A DNA stretch of 64,000 bases from contig DATLSM010000014.1 of the NCBI GenBank assembly GCA_035534175.1, positions 84,013 to 148,012 of the forward strand. The letters are read 5' to 3'. Shown here piece by piece: positions 1-8,928 of this stretch (positions within the stretch are counted from its first letter, which is position 1; each line of letters opens with the position of its first letter). Made by a program: the position numbers and the translations under genes. This stretch comes from DATLSM01 sp035534175 (lineage in GTDB: Bacteria > Actinomycetota > Thermoleophilia > Solirubrobacterales > 70-9). The notes below the pieces were generated by a model. The model did no database searches and was not told the DNA's origin. It saw only the letters and a program-made list of their open reading frames with translations.

Positions 1-128
1 ACCAGCCGCAGCTGGGTGGGAAGCCGCCGAAGAAGCCCAGCGTGAGCTGCGACAAAAACCCGGTCCCCGACGTCAACGGGCCGCTGGGTCAGGTTGGCCC
101 GTCAAGCCTCCAGGCGGCGAGCCCATGA
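1..128 (+). CDS. MCE/MlaD-family protein, C-terminal fragment (cut by window edge)
   Basis: The reading frame entering the window at base 3 runs to a TGA at 126-128 and encodes about 41 residues ending in a Pro/Gly-rich tail with one Cys (motif PSVSCDKNP). The stop overlaps the next start as ATGA, so translation is probably coupled to the following MCE gene. Because both downstream genes are MCE proteins, and actinobacterial mce operons carry several in series, this is most likely the preceding MCE subunit. The fragment has no domain of its own, so the call rests on context. Confidence 0.6.
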   Translation, partial: QPQLGGKPPKKPSVSCDKNPVPDVNGPLGQVGPSSLQAASP

Positions 129-1543
129 GCGAGAGCAGCCGTGAAATGAGTCGTTTCAAGCACTTCCGCGCCGCGGCGGCGCGCCAGGCCCGCGGCCGCG
201 GCAAAGACACGATCGCGATCCTGATCCTCGCCGCGCTGGGCACCGCGATGGTGCTCGGCATCTTGATCGAGCAAAAAGCGTCGCTGCCCACCTGGCTGCC
301 CCTGGTCGGTGAAAGCTTTGACCACATCACGGCGGACTTCACCACCGCGCAGGCGGTCACCCCGGGCCAAGGCCAGGCGGTCGACATCGCCGGCATCCAG
401 GTCGGCAAGGTCAGCTCGGTCAACCTCGAAGACGGCCACGCGGTGGTCGGGATGTCGATTCAGCCCAAGTACATGCAGCTGATCCATCCCGATGCCAGCG
501 CCCTGTTGCGCCCCAAAACCAACCTCAACGACATGATCGTCGAGCTCGAACCTGGCCACGGCCGCGGCCAGGTCAAAAACGGCGCCAACATCCCCCTCTC
601 TCGCACCGAGGCCAACGTCAACCTCGATCAGTTCCTCGGCACGCTCGACGGCGACACTCGCCAGTACCTGCAGCTGCTGCTCGCCGGCGGCGCGCAGGGA
701 GTCGGTGGTCACGGTCGGGATCTCTCCGGCGCCCTGCGCCGGCTCCAGCCCTTCTCCCACTACATCGCGCAGCTAAACGGCGCCGTGGCCAAACGCCATG
801 TGGCGCTGGCTGGCGCAATCCACTACTTCTCTTTGCTCGCCACCGAACTGGGCCGCCACGACAGCGAGATCCAGCGCTTCGTCACCTCCTCCGACGCGGC
901 GCTCGGCAACTTCGCCAACCAGCAGGAATCACTCCAGGCCTCACTGCGCGAATTCCCGGCGACCCTGCAGGCGACGAAGGCCGGGCTCGCCAGCTCGGAC
1001 CGCTTCTCCACCGCGGCGCGCCCGGCGCTCTACGGGCTGATCCCGCAGGCCCAGGCGTTGACCCCCGCCTTCAAGGCCACCGAGCGCCTCTTCAAGCAAA
1101 CGGCGGCGCCGATCCGCGACGGAATCCGCCCCTTCACCCGGGAAATCCGCACGGTGCTGACCCACGCCAACGAAGGTTCCGGTCCGCTGAAGAAGACCGT
1201 CACCGGTTTCGGCAACGCGGTCGGGGGGCTCAACGCCTTCTTCAACGAGCTGGCCTACAAGCCGCAGGGCTCGAAACAGAGCTATCTCTTCTACGTTCCC
1301 TGGCTGAACCACGACCTCAACGCCGACTTCAACCTCCAGGACGCCCAGGGACCGGTGCAGCGCGGCCTGTTGCTGTTCTCCTGCAACGCGACCGTTCTTG
1401 CGAGTGGCGTCGCAAATTCCAGGCCATTCCTCAAAACGCTATTGGAAACGGCCCACGTCCCCAAGTCCGTCGAACTGCCTGAAATCCCTCAGGGCACCTC
1501 ACCGATCGAAGGCTGCGGCCCTCACGCGGGCAAAGGCAAATGA
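125..1543 (+). CDS. MCE/MlaD-family lipid-transport protein
   Basis: This 472-residue protein has a basic N-terminus, one membrane segment at about residues 28-50 and an MCE (MlaD-like) beta domain at about 58-130 containing the typical V-x-I-A-G-I-x-V-G-K pattern. A long mostly helical C-terminal part follows, as in actinobacterial Mce proteins, which form substrate-binding tunnels for lipid or steroid import with YrbE permeases and an MceG ATPase. The ATG overlaps the upstream stop (ATGA) and its own stop overlaps the next gene (ATGA), so it sits inside an mce operon. The transported substrate cannot be read from the sequence. Confidence 0.88.
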   Translation: MSESSREMSRFKHFRAAAARQARGRGKDTIAILILAALGTAMVLGILIEQKASLPTWLPLVGESFDHITADFTTAQAVTPGQGQAVDIAGIQVGKVSSVNLEDGHAVVGMSIQPKYMQLIHPDASALLRPKTNLNDMIVELEPGHGRGQVKNGANIPLSRTEANVNLDQFLGTLDGDTRQYLQLLLAGGAQGVGGHGRDLSGALRRLQPFSHYIAQLNGAVAKRHVALAGAIHYFSLLATELGRHDSEIQRFVTSSDAALGNFANQQESLQASLREFPATLQATKAGLASSDRFSTAARPALYGLIPQAQALTPAFKATERLFKQTAAPIRDGIRPFTREIRTVLTHANEGSGPLKKTVTGFGNAVGGLNAFFNELAYKPQGSKQSYLFYVPWLNHDLNADFNLQDAQGPVQRGLLLFSCNATVLASGVANSRPFLKTLLETAHVPKSVELPEIPQGTSPIEGCGPHAGKGK

Positions 1544-3090
1544 GCAAGCGGGCACCAAGCACAAAACAGCTCGTGGCGATCGCGGCCTTCGCCCTGTCGT
1601 GCTTTGGGATCATGCTCTTCCTCTGGATCAGCTTCGGCGGTCCGACCCCGTTTAAGGCAAAACCGTATGAAGTCAAAATTCCCTTCAACGGGGCGACCCA
1701 GCTCGCCGAACAGTCCGACGTGCGAATCTCCGGCGTCGACGTCGGCAAAGTGCAGAACATCGCCCTGGCCCCCAACCGCAGGCAGTCGCTGGCGACGATC
1801 TATATCGAAGACAAGTACGCGCCGCTGCCCCTCTCCACCCGCGCTCTGCTCCGCACGAAGACCCTGCTGGGCGAGACCTACGTCGAACTCACCCCCGGCA
1901 GCCGCAACGGCCCCAAGCTCGCGGACGGCGGCACCATGCCCAACGCGCAGGTCGAACAGTCGGTCCAGCTCGACGAGATTTTCCGCACCTTCAACCCGAG
2001 GACCCGCGCCGCCTTCCAGACCTGGATGCAGGAAGCCTCCGTGGCGATCGGCGGCCAGGGCGCGTCGCTATCTGCCGCGCTGGGTGAATTCGACCCGACC
2101 TTCACCGAATTCGACCGCCTCTTCCGGATCCTCGACACCCAGCGCCTCGCGGTCCGCCAGCTGTTCAGCAACGGCGCGGTGGCCCTGGCGGCGCTGCGCG
2201 GCCGCCAGGGCCAGCTGTCCGGCCTGATCCGCAACTCAAACGCCGTCTTTCAGACCACCGCCCGGCGCGACACCGAGATCGAAGAACTCTTCCGTGCCTT
2301 CCCGACCTTCCTCGACCAGTCAAAACTCACCCTGGCCACGCTTCGCTCGTTCTCGCTCAACGCCGACCCGCTGATGCGCCAGCTCGTCCCCGTCGCCGAA
2401 CAGCTCTCCCCGACGATCGTCGCCTTCGGCAGGCTGGCGCCGCAGGCCAAGGGCCTCTTCGAAGGCCTCGCCCCGGTGATCTCCCTCGCCCCGACCGGAT
2501 TCCCCGCGCTGCGCAAGATCCTCCGTGACGAGTTCCCGCCCCTGCTGCGGGCGGTTGATCCCTTCCTGCGCAATCTCAACCCGATCCTCACCGGACTCGG
2601 TCTCTACAAGCACGAGATCACGAGCGTGATGGCAAATCTGGCGGCCGCGTCCAATGCGACCCTGCCGCTGGAATCCGGGGTGGCCGAACAGCACTACCTG
2701 AGAACCATGGGGCCCCTCAACCCAGAATCGCTAGTTACCTTCGGCCACCGCCTCACGACCAACCGCGCCAGTGCCTACAGCCCGCCGCTTTGGGCCAACA
2801 GCGTCGTCGGTGGCCTACCCAGCTTCGAGACCCGTCAGTGCAGTTCGGGGATCACTGCCTCGCTCAATCCCAACACCCCGAACGAACCCGCCTTCAACGG
2901 GCGGACCGAAGGCAACGTCAAAAAAGCCACCGAATTCTTCGAACGCCTGAAGAAATACGCCTTCGCCGGGCAGACCAACTCGGCCACAATCCCCGCTCCG
3001 GGCTGCACCCAGCAGGCGCCGTTTAACCCGATCGGTAAACCCGGCTCGCCCACCACCTACCAGCACACCTTCGAACAGCAGGGTCCCTAG
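1540..3090 (+). CDS. MCE/MlaD-family lipid-transport protein, last gene of the operon
   Basis: This 516-residue protein repeats the architecture of its upstream neighbour: a membrane anchor at about residues 8-32, an MCE domain at about 42-120 (SDVRISGVDVGKV, then LLGETYVELTPG) and a long helical C-terminal region ending in a Pro/Gly-rich, Cys-containing tail (PAPGCTQQAPF). It is translationally coupled to the previous gene by an ATGA overlap. No further MCE gene follows and a hairpin lies just downstream, so it probably closes the operon. The family scaffolds lipid uptake across the envelope; the substrate is unknown. Confidence 0.88.
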   Translation: MSKRAPSTKQLVAIAAFALSCFGIMLFLWISFGGPTPFKAKPYEVKIPFNGATQLAEQSDVRISGVDVGKVQNIALAPNRRQSLATIYIEDKYAPLPLSTRALLRTKTLLGETYVELTPGSRNGPKLADGGTMPNAQVEQSVQLDEIFRTFNPRTRAAFQTWMQEASVAIGGQGASLSAALGEFDPTFTEFDRLFRILDTQRLAVRQLFSNGAVALAALRGRQGQLSGLIRNSNAVFQTTARRDTEIEELFRAFPTFLDQSKLTLATLRSFSLNADPLMRQLVPVAEQLSPTIVAFGRLAPQAKGLFEGLAPVISLAPTGFPALRKILRDEFPPLLRAVDPFLRNLNPILTGLGLYKHEITSVMANLAAASNATLPLESGVAEQHYLRTMGPLNPESLVTFGHRLTTNRASAYSPPLWANSVVGGLPSFETRQCSSGITASLNPNTPNEPAFNGRTEGNVKKATEFFERLKKYAFAGQTNSATIPAPGCTQQAPFNPIGKPGSPTTYQHTFEQQGP

Positions 3091-3106
3091 AGCCCGGCGG
3101 AGGAAG

Positions 3107-3133
3107 AAGGGCGGTCATCGGGCCGCCGCCTTT
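3107..3133 (+). terminator. Possible terminator hairpin after the mce operon
   Basis: An 8-bp stem (AAGGGCGG with CCGCCTTT, one G-U pair) encloses an 11-nt loop 17 bases after the MCE stop codon. It lacks a real U tract (TTTCCC follows), so it is only a weak candidate. Confidence 0.35.
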
Positions 3134-3518
3134 CCCGTTGGCAGGCCCGGCATGGGCACCAGCTCGGGGGTCAAGTCCACCCTGTGGATCAGGATGGAGA
3201 GAGACCGCGAGCCGAACCAACTGCGTCGGCGCGAGGCGGGGTGGTGCGCGTGATCACGCAAAGCTCCCCACATCCGATCACAGGAATTCCCCAGGTATGA
3301 GACGCACCAGCGCGGAGAGGGCGGCGTGCATATCCAGGGAGACCGCCGGAGGGCACCGGCGAGACCGGGGTCAGCGGTCCTTACCCGCGGCCTCCCGAGC
3401 GCCTACTGGCGCGAGCTGGGCTTGCCGGATTCAACGACCCCCCACCACCGTTTCCCCGGGATGCAGGACCGCCGGATAAGCCCCGCCGCTACCCGATCCG
3501 CCTGTGCTGAATGAAGAG

Positions 3519-3551
3519 TCCGGTGGCGCGGCTTCAGCCCGCGCCACCGGA
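3519..3551 (-). terminator. Strong hairpin, probable terminator of the secreted-protein gene
   Basis: A perfect 13-bp stem (TCCGGTGGCGCGG with CCGCGCCACCGGA) has a 7-nt loop at 3532-3538. It lies 29 bases past the stop of the minus-strand gene ending at 3580, and on that strand is followed by CTCTTCATTC, a modest pyrimidine tail. Confidence 0.6.
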
Positions 3552-3579
3552 GCGTGAACTTTGGTCGGTGGGGCGCCCC

Positions 3580-4362
3580 TCAGCCCTTCGCCTTGCAGGG
3601 GCGGACCACCTCGCCTTTGGCTTCGGTCCCGCCGGTGAAGATCGCATCGGCTTCGGCGGCGAAGCTGCCCGTGGCGCATTTGGCCTCCAGGTAGCTCTCC
3701 TTCTTGCCCTTGTAGGTGAAGGTTTTCCCGATCGTCAGTTCGAAATTGGTCACCGAGCCCGAGCCACCGGCGATCGTTGGGATCGAGGCGATCGAGCGCA
3801 GCCCGTAGCGCCCGCGGTGCTCCTTTTTGATCTTCACCGTGGTGACGATCGCGGTCGGGGCCGGGACCGCGACGTAGGCGTGGATGTAGAGGGTGGTCGT
3901 GCCGCCCTTTTCGCCGCCGTTGAAGACGACCAGGGGGCCGGTGGCGGCGAACGGGGTCGATTCGGGGAAGGCGACGCGGACCGAGGTCTTACCCGAGCCG
4001 ATAATCGCCTTGGGGCAGGCCTTTTTCGCGTTCTGGGTGTCGGTTGCCAGGATCTTGGAGGCGGTGCAGGTCGCCAGGCCCTTGGGGTTGATCGTTCCGT
4101 TTTTGTCGGTGTCGATGATCACTTCGTGCAGGGCGGGGGGCTGGGAGCCGTCTTTGGTGGCGATGCCGCCGCTGACGTGCAGGGTGATCGGCGCAAACTT
4201 GTTCTTCGGCAGCGTCGTCGGCGTGACTCCGCCGTTCAGCGTCAACACCAGGTTGCCCGCTTCGACGATGGTCGGCTTTTCGCCGCCGGCGAGTGCCACC
4301 GAGGCCACGGAAACCGCGATCGTGGCACCCAGGGCGATGATCAGAGTCAGACGTTTGCGCAT
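3580..4362 (-). CDS. Secreted protein of unknown function
   Basis: The 260-residue product begins with a clear Sec signal peptide (basic MRKR, hydrophobic core to about residue 24, ALAGG cleavage region). The mature part is rich in Gly/Thr/Lys and beta-prone, with Cys residues near ATCTAS, KACPK and VRPCK that could form disulfides outside the cell. The start at 4362 is chosen over longer in-frame extensions because of the signal peptide and an AAAGGAG Shine-Dalgarno about 10 nt upstream. I recognise no enzymatic motif. It has its own upstream gap and a downstream terminator-like hairpin, so it is probably monocistronic. Confidence 0.75.
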   Translation of the reverse strand: MRKRLTLIIALGATIAVSVASVALAGGEKPTIVEAGNLVLTLNGGVTPTTLPKNKFAPITLHVSGGIATKDGSQPPALHEVIIDTDKNGTINPKGLATCTASKILATDTQNAKKACPKAIIGSGKTSVRVAFPESTPFAATGPLVVFNGGEKGGTTTLYIHAYVAVPAPTAIVTTVKIKKEHRGRYGLRSIASIPTIAGGSGSVTNFELTIGKTFTYKGKKESYLEAKCATGSFAAEADAIFTGGTEAKGEVVRPCKAKG

Positions 4363-4775
4363 ATCGGTAAGTCTCTCCTTTTGCAGCCTGCCAGCTTGGG
4401 TCACGGCCGATTGAAAGCTTTGGGGATCTCTCCAAGAGCCAAAGTACCAACCTTCGTAACAAATAACCCCGCCCGTGCAGGAAAAGAGCGCCCTCGGCAG
4501 GCCGATTGCCAGCGCTCCGACAGCGAGAGCCGGGTTCGCTCGCGCTGGCTCGCGGCTCCCTTGGCCCAACAACTGGCAGTGTCACCGAGAAGTCTTGCCT
4601 CGTGTCGCCGACGGTATCGCCCGGAAGCTTTCCCGGACACACATCGTAGGCGCCAAGATGCAGTCTTCCCGGCCCTCGAAAACCCTCCGTGCCGGGCTGT
4701 CCTCCGTGCGCTCCGGCGCGCCCGCACACGAAGCTGACGAGATGCCGGTCTATCCGCGCCTCTGTGAATCGGCCT
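4363..4775. other. Intergenic region upstream of the secreted-protein gene
   Basis: This 413-bp gap lies between purA and the secreted-protein gene, both on the minus strand. It contains the AAAGGAG ribosome-binding site of the latter and presumably its promoter, but I could not identify convincing -35/-10 boxes, a riboswitch or a strong terminator for purA. Confidence 0.5.
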
Positions 4776-6122
4776 TCAGCCGTTGATCCAGACGGTCTGT
4801 TCACGATCGGGCCCCACGCCCACCAGGCGGATCGGGACGCCGGCCGCATCGGAGATGACGCGCAGGTAATCGCGCGCCTCTACGGGAAGGTCCGCCTCGC
4901 TGCGGGCGTCGCTGATGTCGCCGTCGAACCCCGGCAGCTCCTCGTACTCGGGCTCGGCCGAGTGCAGGATCGACTGGTGATAGGGAAAGCGGTCAAGGAT
5001 GGCTCCCTCCTTGGAGCGGTAGCGCACCGCGACCCGGAGGGGGTTGATTCCGCTCAGCACGTCGAGCTTGGTGATCGTCAGCGCGCTCATCGCGTTGAGC
5101 CGGACCGCGTAGCGCAGCGCCACCAGGTCCATCCAACCGCACCGCCTGCGCCGCCCGGTGGTCGTCCCGAACTCGCAGCCCCTCTCCAGCATCCGCTCGC
5201 CCACCTCGTCGTGCAACTCGGTCGGAAACGGACCGGCGCCGACCCTGGTCGTGTAAGCCTTGGCGACTCCCCAGACCTCGTCGATGTCGGTTGGCCCGAC
5301 GCCCGCGCCGACGCACGCAGCGCCGGCGATCGGATTGGAGGAGGTGACGAAGGGGTAGGTGCCGTGGTCGAGATCGAGAAGCGTCGCCTGGGCGCCCTCG
5401 AAGATCACCGTTCGATTGGCCTCCAGCGCGTCCCAACAGAGCCGCGCGGTGTCGGCGATGTGGGGCTCCAGACGGTGCCCGTAGGCGACGTGCTCCTCGG
5501 TCATCGAGTGCAGATCGAGACGGGGATCGGGGGCCTCCCCGACCGCATCCCTTTCGCTGCCCTCGCCCGCCTCCTTGCGCAGTTTGCGACGCTGCACAGA
5601 GAGTTCGCGCAGCGCCTGCTGCTTGGGCTCTAGCGCAGCGCGAATCTTGGTCCGCAGGATCTTCTCGTCGAGCAGGTCCTGGACCCGGATGCCGAGCCGC
5701 AGTGCCTTGTCGGCGTAGCAGGGCCCGATCCCCCGCCGCGTGGTCCCGATTGAGAGTTTTCCCAGCTTCGTCTCCCCCGCCGTGTCCAGCAGCACGTGGT
5801 AGGGCATGATCAGGTGCGCGTTGGCGGAGATCCGCAGGTTGCCGACGTCGATCCCCCGCCGCCGCAGCCCGTCGATCTCTCCCAGCAGGATGCTCGGGTC
5901 AAGCACCACCCCGTTGCCGATCACACTGGTCTTCTGTGGGTGGAGGATGCCGGACGGAATCAGGTGGAACTTGAACTCCTCGCCATCACGGACGATCGTG
6001 TGTCCGGCGTTGTTGCCGCCCTGGAAGCGCACGATCACGTCCGCGCGCTCGGCGAGCAGGTCGGTGACCTTGCCCTTCCCCTCGTCGCCCCACTGGGCGC
6101 CCACTATCACCAGGCCAGGCAT
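4776..6122 (-). CDS. purA: Adenylosuccinate synthase
   Basis: The 448-residue protein catalyses GTP-dependent condensation of IMP with aspartate to adenylosuccinate, the committed step to AMP. The N-terminus carries the GTP-binding GAQWGDEGKGK motif (residues 8-18) with the catalytic Asp, followed by GGNNAGHT, TTRRGIGP and the C-terminal FGTTTGRRRR and KLDVLSG motifs. Length is slightly above the usual 430 because of a charged insertion around residues 190-207 (RKEAGEGSERD). It follows the dnaB and DnaC-like genes on the same strand after about 135 bp. Confidence 0.97.
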   Translation of the reverse strand: MPGLVIVGAQWGDEGKGKVTDLLAERADVIVRFQGGNNAGHTIVRDGEEFKFHLIPSGILHPQKTSVIGNGVVLDPSILLGEIDGLRRRGIDVGNLRISANAHLIMPYHVLLDTAGETKLGKLSIGTTRRGIGPCYADKALRLGIRVQDLLDEKILRTKIRAALEPKQQALRELSVQRRKLRKEAGEGSERDAVGEAPDPRLDLHSMTEEHVAYGHRLEPHIADTARLCWDALEANRTVIFEGAQATLLDLDHGTYPFVTSSNPIAGAACVGAGVGPTDIDEVWGVAKAYTTRVGAGPFPTELHDEVGERMLERGCEFGTTTGRRRRCGWMDLVALRYAVRLNAMSALTITKLDVLSGINPLRVAVRYRSKEGAILDRFPYHQSILHSAEPEYEELPGFDGDISDARSEADLPVEARDYLRVISDAAGVPIRLVGVGPDREQTVWING

Positions 6123-6257
6123 CAGCGGGGGATTGTGCCTGGTCTGCCCATCTGGCGCATCAGATCTCGGCGTCCTCGGTCAGGTCGCCAGGCCAGGCGC
6201 CGAGAAGTGTGCTTCCTGCACAACCCTCCCCGCCCGCGCCGACCTCGAGCAGAGCGC

Positions 6258-6989
6258 TCAGGCGACCTTCCCGAAGCGTCGATCGTCTCCGAACAGGGCC
6301 ACCTCGTCGCATATCTGGGTCAGCCTCGAAACCGTGCGGCTCCCGATCTGTTCCTCCAGCTCTCCGTGGGGGAGGTTGGTCGTGATGATCACCGACCGCC
6401 GCGTCTCATAGCGCTCGTTGATCAGCGCGTAGAGCTGCTCCAGGACCCAGTCGCTGCGTTTCTCCGCCCCGAGGTCATCGATGTGGAGAAGATCGACCGA
6501 GGTGAGGCGCTCGAAGAAGGAGAGATAGGAGTCCCCGCCCGGCTCGGAGTCATAGGTTCTGCGGATCCGCGCCAGCAGCTTGGGCAGCGAGTAGATGGCC
6601 ACGGTGCGGCCGGCCTCCAGCACCGCTTTGGAGACCAGCATCGCCAGCGTCGTCTTGCCGGTGCCGGTATCGCCGAAAAGCCACAGGCCCCGACCGCTCT
6701 CCAGGCGCTCGTCCATCTCGTCGACGAACGCTCGGACGTAAGACACCGCCGACTTCAACTCCAGGTCGCGGGCCATGTCGCTCACCGGTGGACGGTCGAA
6801 GGAGACACCGCGGTAGCGGGGCGGGATGACCGAGGAGACACCGCGGCTCCGCCCCCTACGCAGGCGCTGCTCACGGCACTCGCACGGTCTCGCCACGTCT
6901 TCGGGCCCGAGGATCCAGCCCGATCCGTCGCAGACTGCCAGCGGGCAGGCCTGCTCCCGGAACGGCTCGCTGCGGGCGATCGCTCGCAC
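6258..6989 (-). CDS. DnaC/DnaI-like AAA+ ATPase, putative replicative helicase loader
   Basis: This 243-residue protein has an N-terminal Cys cluster (CPLAVC, then CEC) suggesting a zinc-binding module, and a AAA+ domain with Walker A GDTGTGKTT (about residues 105-113), Walker B LLHIDDLG and sensor-1 VIITTNLP. This is the IstB/DnaC/DnaI architecture that loads the hexameric DnaB helicase. Its GTG start overlaps the dnaB stop (TAGTG), so the two are translationally coupled, which supports a loader role. IstB-type transposition helpers share the domain, but no transposase is adjacent. Confidence 0.85.
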   Translation of the reverse strand: MRAIARSEPFREQACPLAVCDGSGWILGPEDVARPCECREQRLRRGRSRGVSSVIPPRYRGVSFDRPPVSDMARDLELKSAVSYVRAFVDEMDERLESGRGLWLFGDTGTGKTTLAMLVSKAVLEAGRTVAIYSLPKLLARIRRTYDSEPGGDSYLSFFERLTSVDLLHIDDLGAEKRSDWVLEQLYALINERYETRRSVIITTNLPHGELEEQIGSRTVSRLTQICDEVALFGDDRRFGKVA

Positions 6990-8416
6990 TAGAACTCAGG
7001 CCCCGCGGTGGCCGTGGCGTCCTCGAACGGCGGTCCCTCGCCGGCCGGCTGCTCGATCGGCCGTTCGTGGCCGGAGAAATCGGCGAACTTCGGGAAGCGG
7101 TCCAGAAAGACCAGCTTGCGGGTGCCGATCGGTCCGTTTCGATGCTTGGACACGATCAGATCGGCGAGGCCATCCGGCTCGTCCTCGGGGTCGCGGTAGT
7201 AGTCCTCGCGAAAGAGGAAGGCGACCAGGTCGGCATCCTGCTCCAGCTGGCCGGACTCGCGCAGGTCCGAGAGCTGCGGCTTGGGCGGCGTGCGCTGCTC
7301 CGGCGCCCGCGAGAGCTGGGAGATCGCCAGCACCGGCACCTCCAGCTCACGCGCGAGGATCTTCAACCCGCGGCTCATCTGGCCGACCTGCTCGACTCGG
7401 TTGGCGCGGTGGTCGTCGGCCCGCATCAACTGCAGGTAGTCGACGATCACCAGTCCCAGGCCGCCCCGGTCCTGCTCCTGGGCGTGCAGACGCCGGGCCT
7501 TGGCCCGCAGATCGAGGATGCCGAGGTCCGAGGAATCATCGAACCACAGGGGTGCCTCCTCCAGCTCGTTGCACGCCCGCACAACCTTCGGCCAGTCCTT
7601 CTGGGCCACCTGTCCCTTGCGCAGCTTGTCGCCGGAGATCCGCGCCCGGCAGGCGATGAAGCGCTGCGCCAGCTCCACCTCGGACATCTCCAGCGAGAAG
7701 AAGGCCACCGGCATGCCCCGCTTCACCGCCACGTTCTCGGCGATGTTGGCGACCAGGGCCGACTTCCCCATCGCCGGCCTCGCCGCGACGATGATCAGGT
7801 TGCCGGGCTGAAAGCCGCCGGTGAGCGCGTCGATGTCCTTGAAGCCCGAAGGCGTGCCGGTCAGCTCGGACTCTCCCGTGGAGAGCTTCTCCAGGCGGTC
7901 GACCTCGTCGTGGAGGATCTCCGAGAGCAGACGAAAGTCGCTCGCCTGCTCCCTGTGGGCGACGTCGAAGAGGAGCTTCTCGGCTCGCTCCGACAGCTCG
8001 CGCGGTTCGCCGTCGCGTTCGTGGACCCACCCCTGGATCTGCTGCCCCGCGCCGAGCAGGCGGCGCAGCAGGGAGTTTTGCTGGACGATCTCCGCGTAGT
8101 GCTTGGCGTTACCCGCCGCGGGCACCTTGGCGGCCAGCTCGGAGACGTAGTGCTTGCCGCCCGCCGCCTCGATCTGGTTGCGCTGGGTCAGCGCCTCGGT
8201 GACGGTCAGCTCGTCGACCGGCTTGGAGTCTGCGTAGAGGTCGTGGACGCAGGTAAAGATCGCCCCGTGCTTGTCGAGGTAGAAGTCGGCGGCATTCAGC
8301 TTCACCTCGTCGATCACCCGGGTCAGCGCTGACTCTGCGACCAGCATCGCCCCCAGAACCGATTCCTCCGCCTCGATGTTCTGGGGCGGGATGTGGGTTG
8401 TCGGCGGCTGCGGCAT
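6989..8416 (-). CDS. dnaB: Replicative DNA helicase DnaB
   Basis: The protein (475 residues from the chosen start) has the N-terminal DnaB domain (PPQNIEAEESVLGAML) and a RecA-like C-terminal ATPase with Walker A ARPAMGKSALV, Walker B VIVDYLQL and the AISQLSR motif. It unwinds DNA at the replication fork. A GTG 21 nt further upstream lies inside the hairpin of an intrinsic terminator, so the ATG at 8416, giving MPQPPTTHIPPQ, is preferred. No intein insertion is seen. It follows rplI and overlaps the loader-like ATPase gene. Confidence 0.96.
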   Translation of the reverse strand: MPQPPTTHIPPQNIEAEESVLGAMLVAESALTRVIDEVKLNAADFYLDKHGAIFTCVHDLYADSKPVDELTVTEALTQRNQIEAAGGKHYVSELAAKVPAAGNAKHYAEIVQQNSLLRRLLGAGQQIQGWVHERDGEPRELSERAEKLLFDVAHREQASDFRLLSEILHDEVDRLEKLSTGESELTGTPSGFKDIDALTGGFQPGNLIIVAARPAMGKSALVANIAENVAVKRGMPVAFFSLEMSEVELAQRFIACRARISGDKLRKGQVAQKDWPKVVRACNELEEAPLWFDDSSDLGILDLRAKARRLHAQEQDRGGLGLVIVDYLQLMRADDHRANRVEQVGQMSRGLKILARELEVPVLAISQLSRAPEQRTPPKPQLSDLRESGQLEQDADLVAFLFREDYYRDPEDEPDGLADLIVSKHRNGPIGTRKLVFLDRFPKFADFSGHERPIEQPAGEGPPFEDATATAGPEF

Positions 8417-8431
8417 CGCAGTTAGAAGAAA

Positions 8432-8460
8432 CCACACGGACAGGTCGGCTGCCCGTGTGG
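8432..8460 (-). terminator. Intrinsic terminator between rplI and dnaB
   Basis: On the minus strand an 8-bp perfect stem (CCACACGG with CCGTGTGG, plus three inner pairs) is followed directly by TTTCTTCT. It lies 16 bases after the rplI stop, so it would end or attenuate transcription of the ribosomal-protein block before dnaB. Confidence 0.7.
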
Positions 8461-8475
8461 ATCCCGCCTATTGCG

Positions 8476-8928
8476 CTACTTCTCTTCGGCGACGATTGTC
8501 TTGACCGCCGCCGTGGCGCCGTCGGCGAGCTCGATCTCGACCATGAATGTGCCGATCTCGCGGATCGGCTCCTCGAGCCGGATCTTGCGGCGGTCGATGC
8601 GCAGATCGCGTGCCTCGCGAATCGCGTCGGCGATCTCCTTGGGCCCGACCGAGCCGAACAGCTTGCCATCCTCACCCGCCCGCTGGTGGATCGTCAGCAC
8701 GGTCTTGGAGAGCAGGCCGACGGTTTCGGCTTCGCGCTCGGCCCGCACCCGCTCGGCCTTCTCGGCTGCGGTGCGGCGGCGCTGGGCCTCCTCCAATGCC
8801 CCCGGAGTGGCCGGTTGGGCGAGCTTGCGGGGAATGAGGTAGTTGCGTAGATAGCCCGGCGCGACGTCGACCGGATCGCCTCGGTGGCCGAGGTCCTCGA
8901 CGTCGTGGAGCAGGATCGCCTGCGCCAT
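8476..8928 (-). CDS. rplI: 50S ribosomal protein L9
   Basis: The 150-residue protein has the L9 N-terminal rRNA-binding domain (ILLHDVEDLGHRGD, then VAPGYLRNYLIPRKLA), a long connecting helix at about 45-75 and a C-terminal domain with KLFGSVGPKEIADAI. Its ATG overlaps the rpsR stop (TGATG). It closes the rpsF-ssb-rpsR-rplI block and is followed by an intrinsic terminator. Confidence 0.97.
   Translation of the reverse strand: MAQAILLHDVEDLGHRGDPVDVAPGYLRNYLIPRKLAQPATPGALEEAQRRRTAAEKAERVRAEREAETVGLLSKTVLTIHQRAGEDGKLFGSVGPKEIADAIREARDLRIDRRKIRLEEPIREIGTFMVEIELADGATAAVKTIVAEEK

Larger units (their letters stand above)
3091..3579. other. Intergenic region, two hairpins, no convincing gene
   Basis: This 489-bp gap separates the mce operon from a convergent secreted-protein gene. 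Short open frames exist in it but lack recognisable domains, start signals and plausible amino acid composition. It holds two hairpins that look like transcription ends for the two flanking units (3107-3133 and 3519-3551). I see nothing else in it. Confidence 0.6.

Noticed and set aside
3138..3479. Plus-strand 113-codon frame in the gap after the mce genes
   Set aside because: Composition is implausible (Arg/Ser/Pro-rich), there is no ribosome-binding site and no recognisable domain.
5796..6992. Plus-strand 398-codon frame
   Set aside because: It lies opposite purA and the DnaC-like gene, both of which have clear motifs.
8417..8437. GTG start for dnaB seven codons upstream
   Set aside because: It falls inside the stem and tail of the intrinsic terminator after rplI, and the family N-terminus begins at the downstream ATG.
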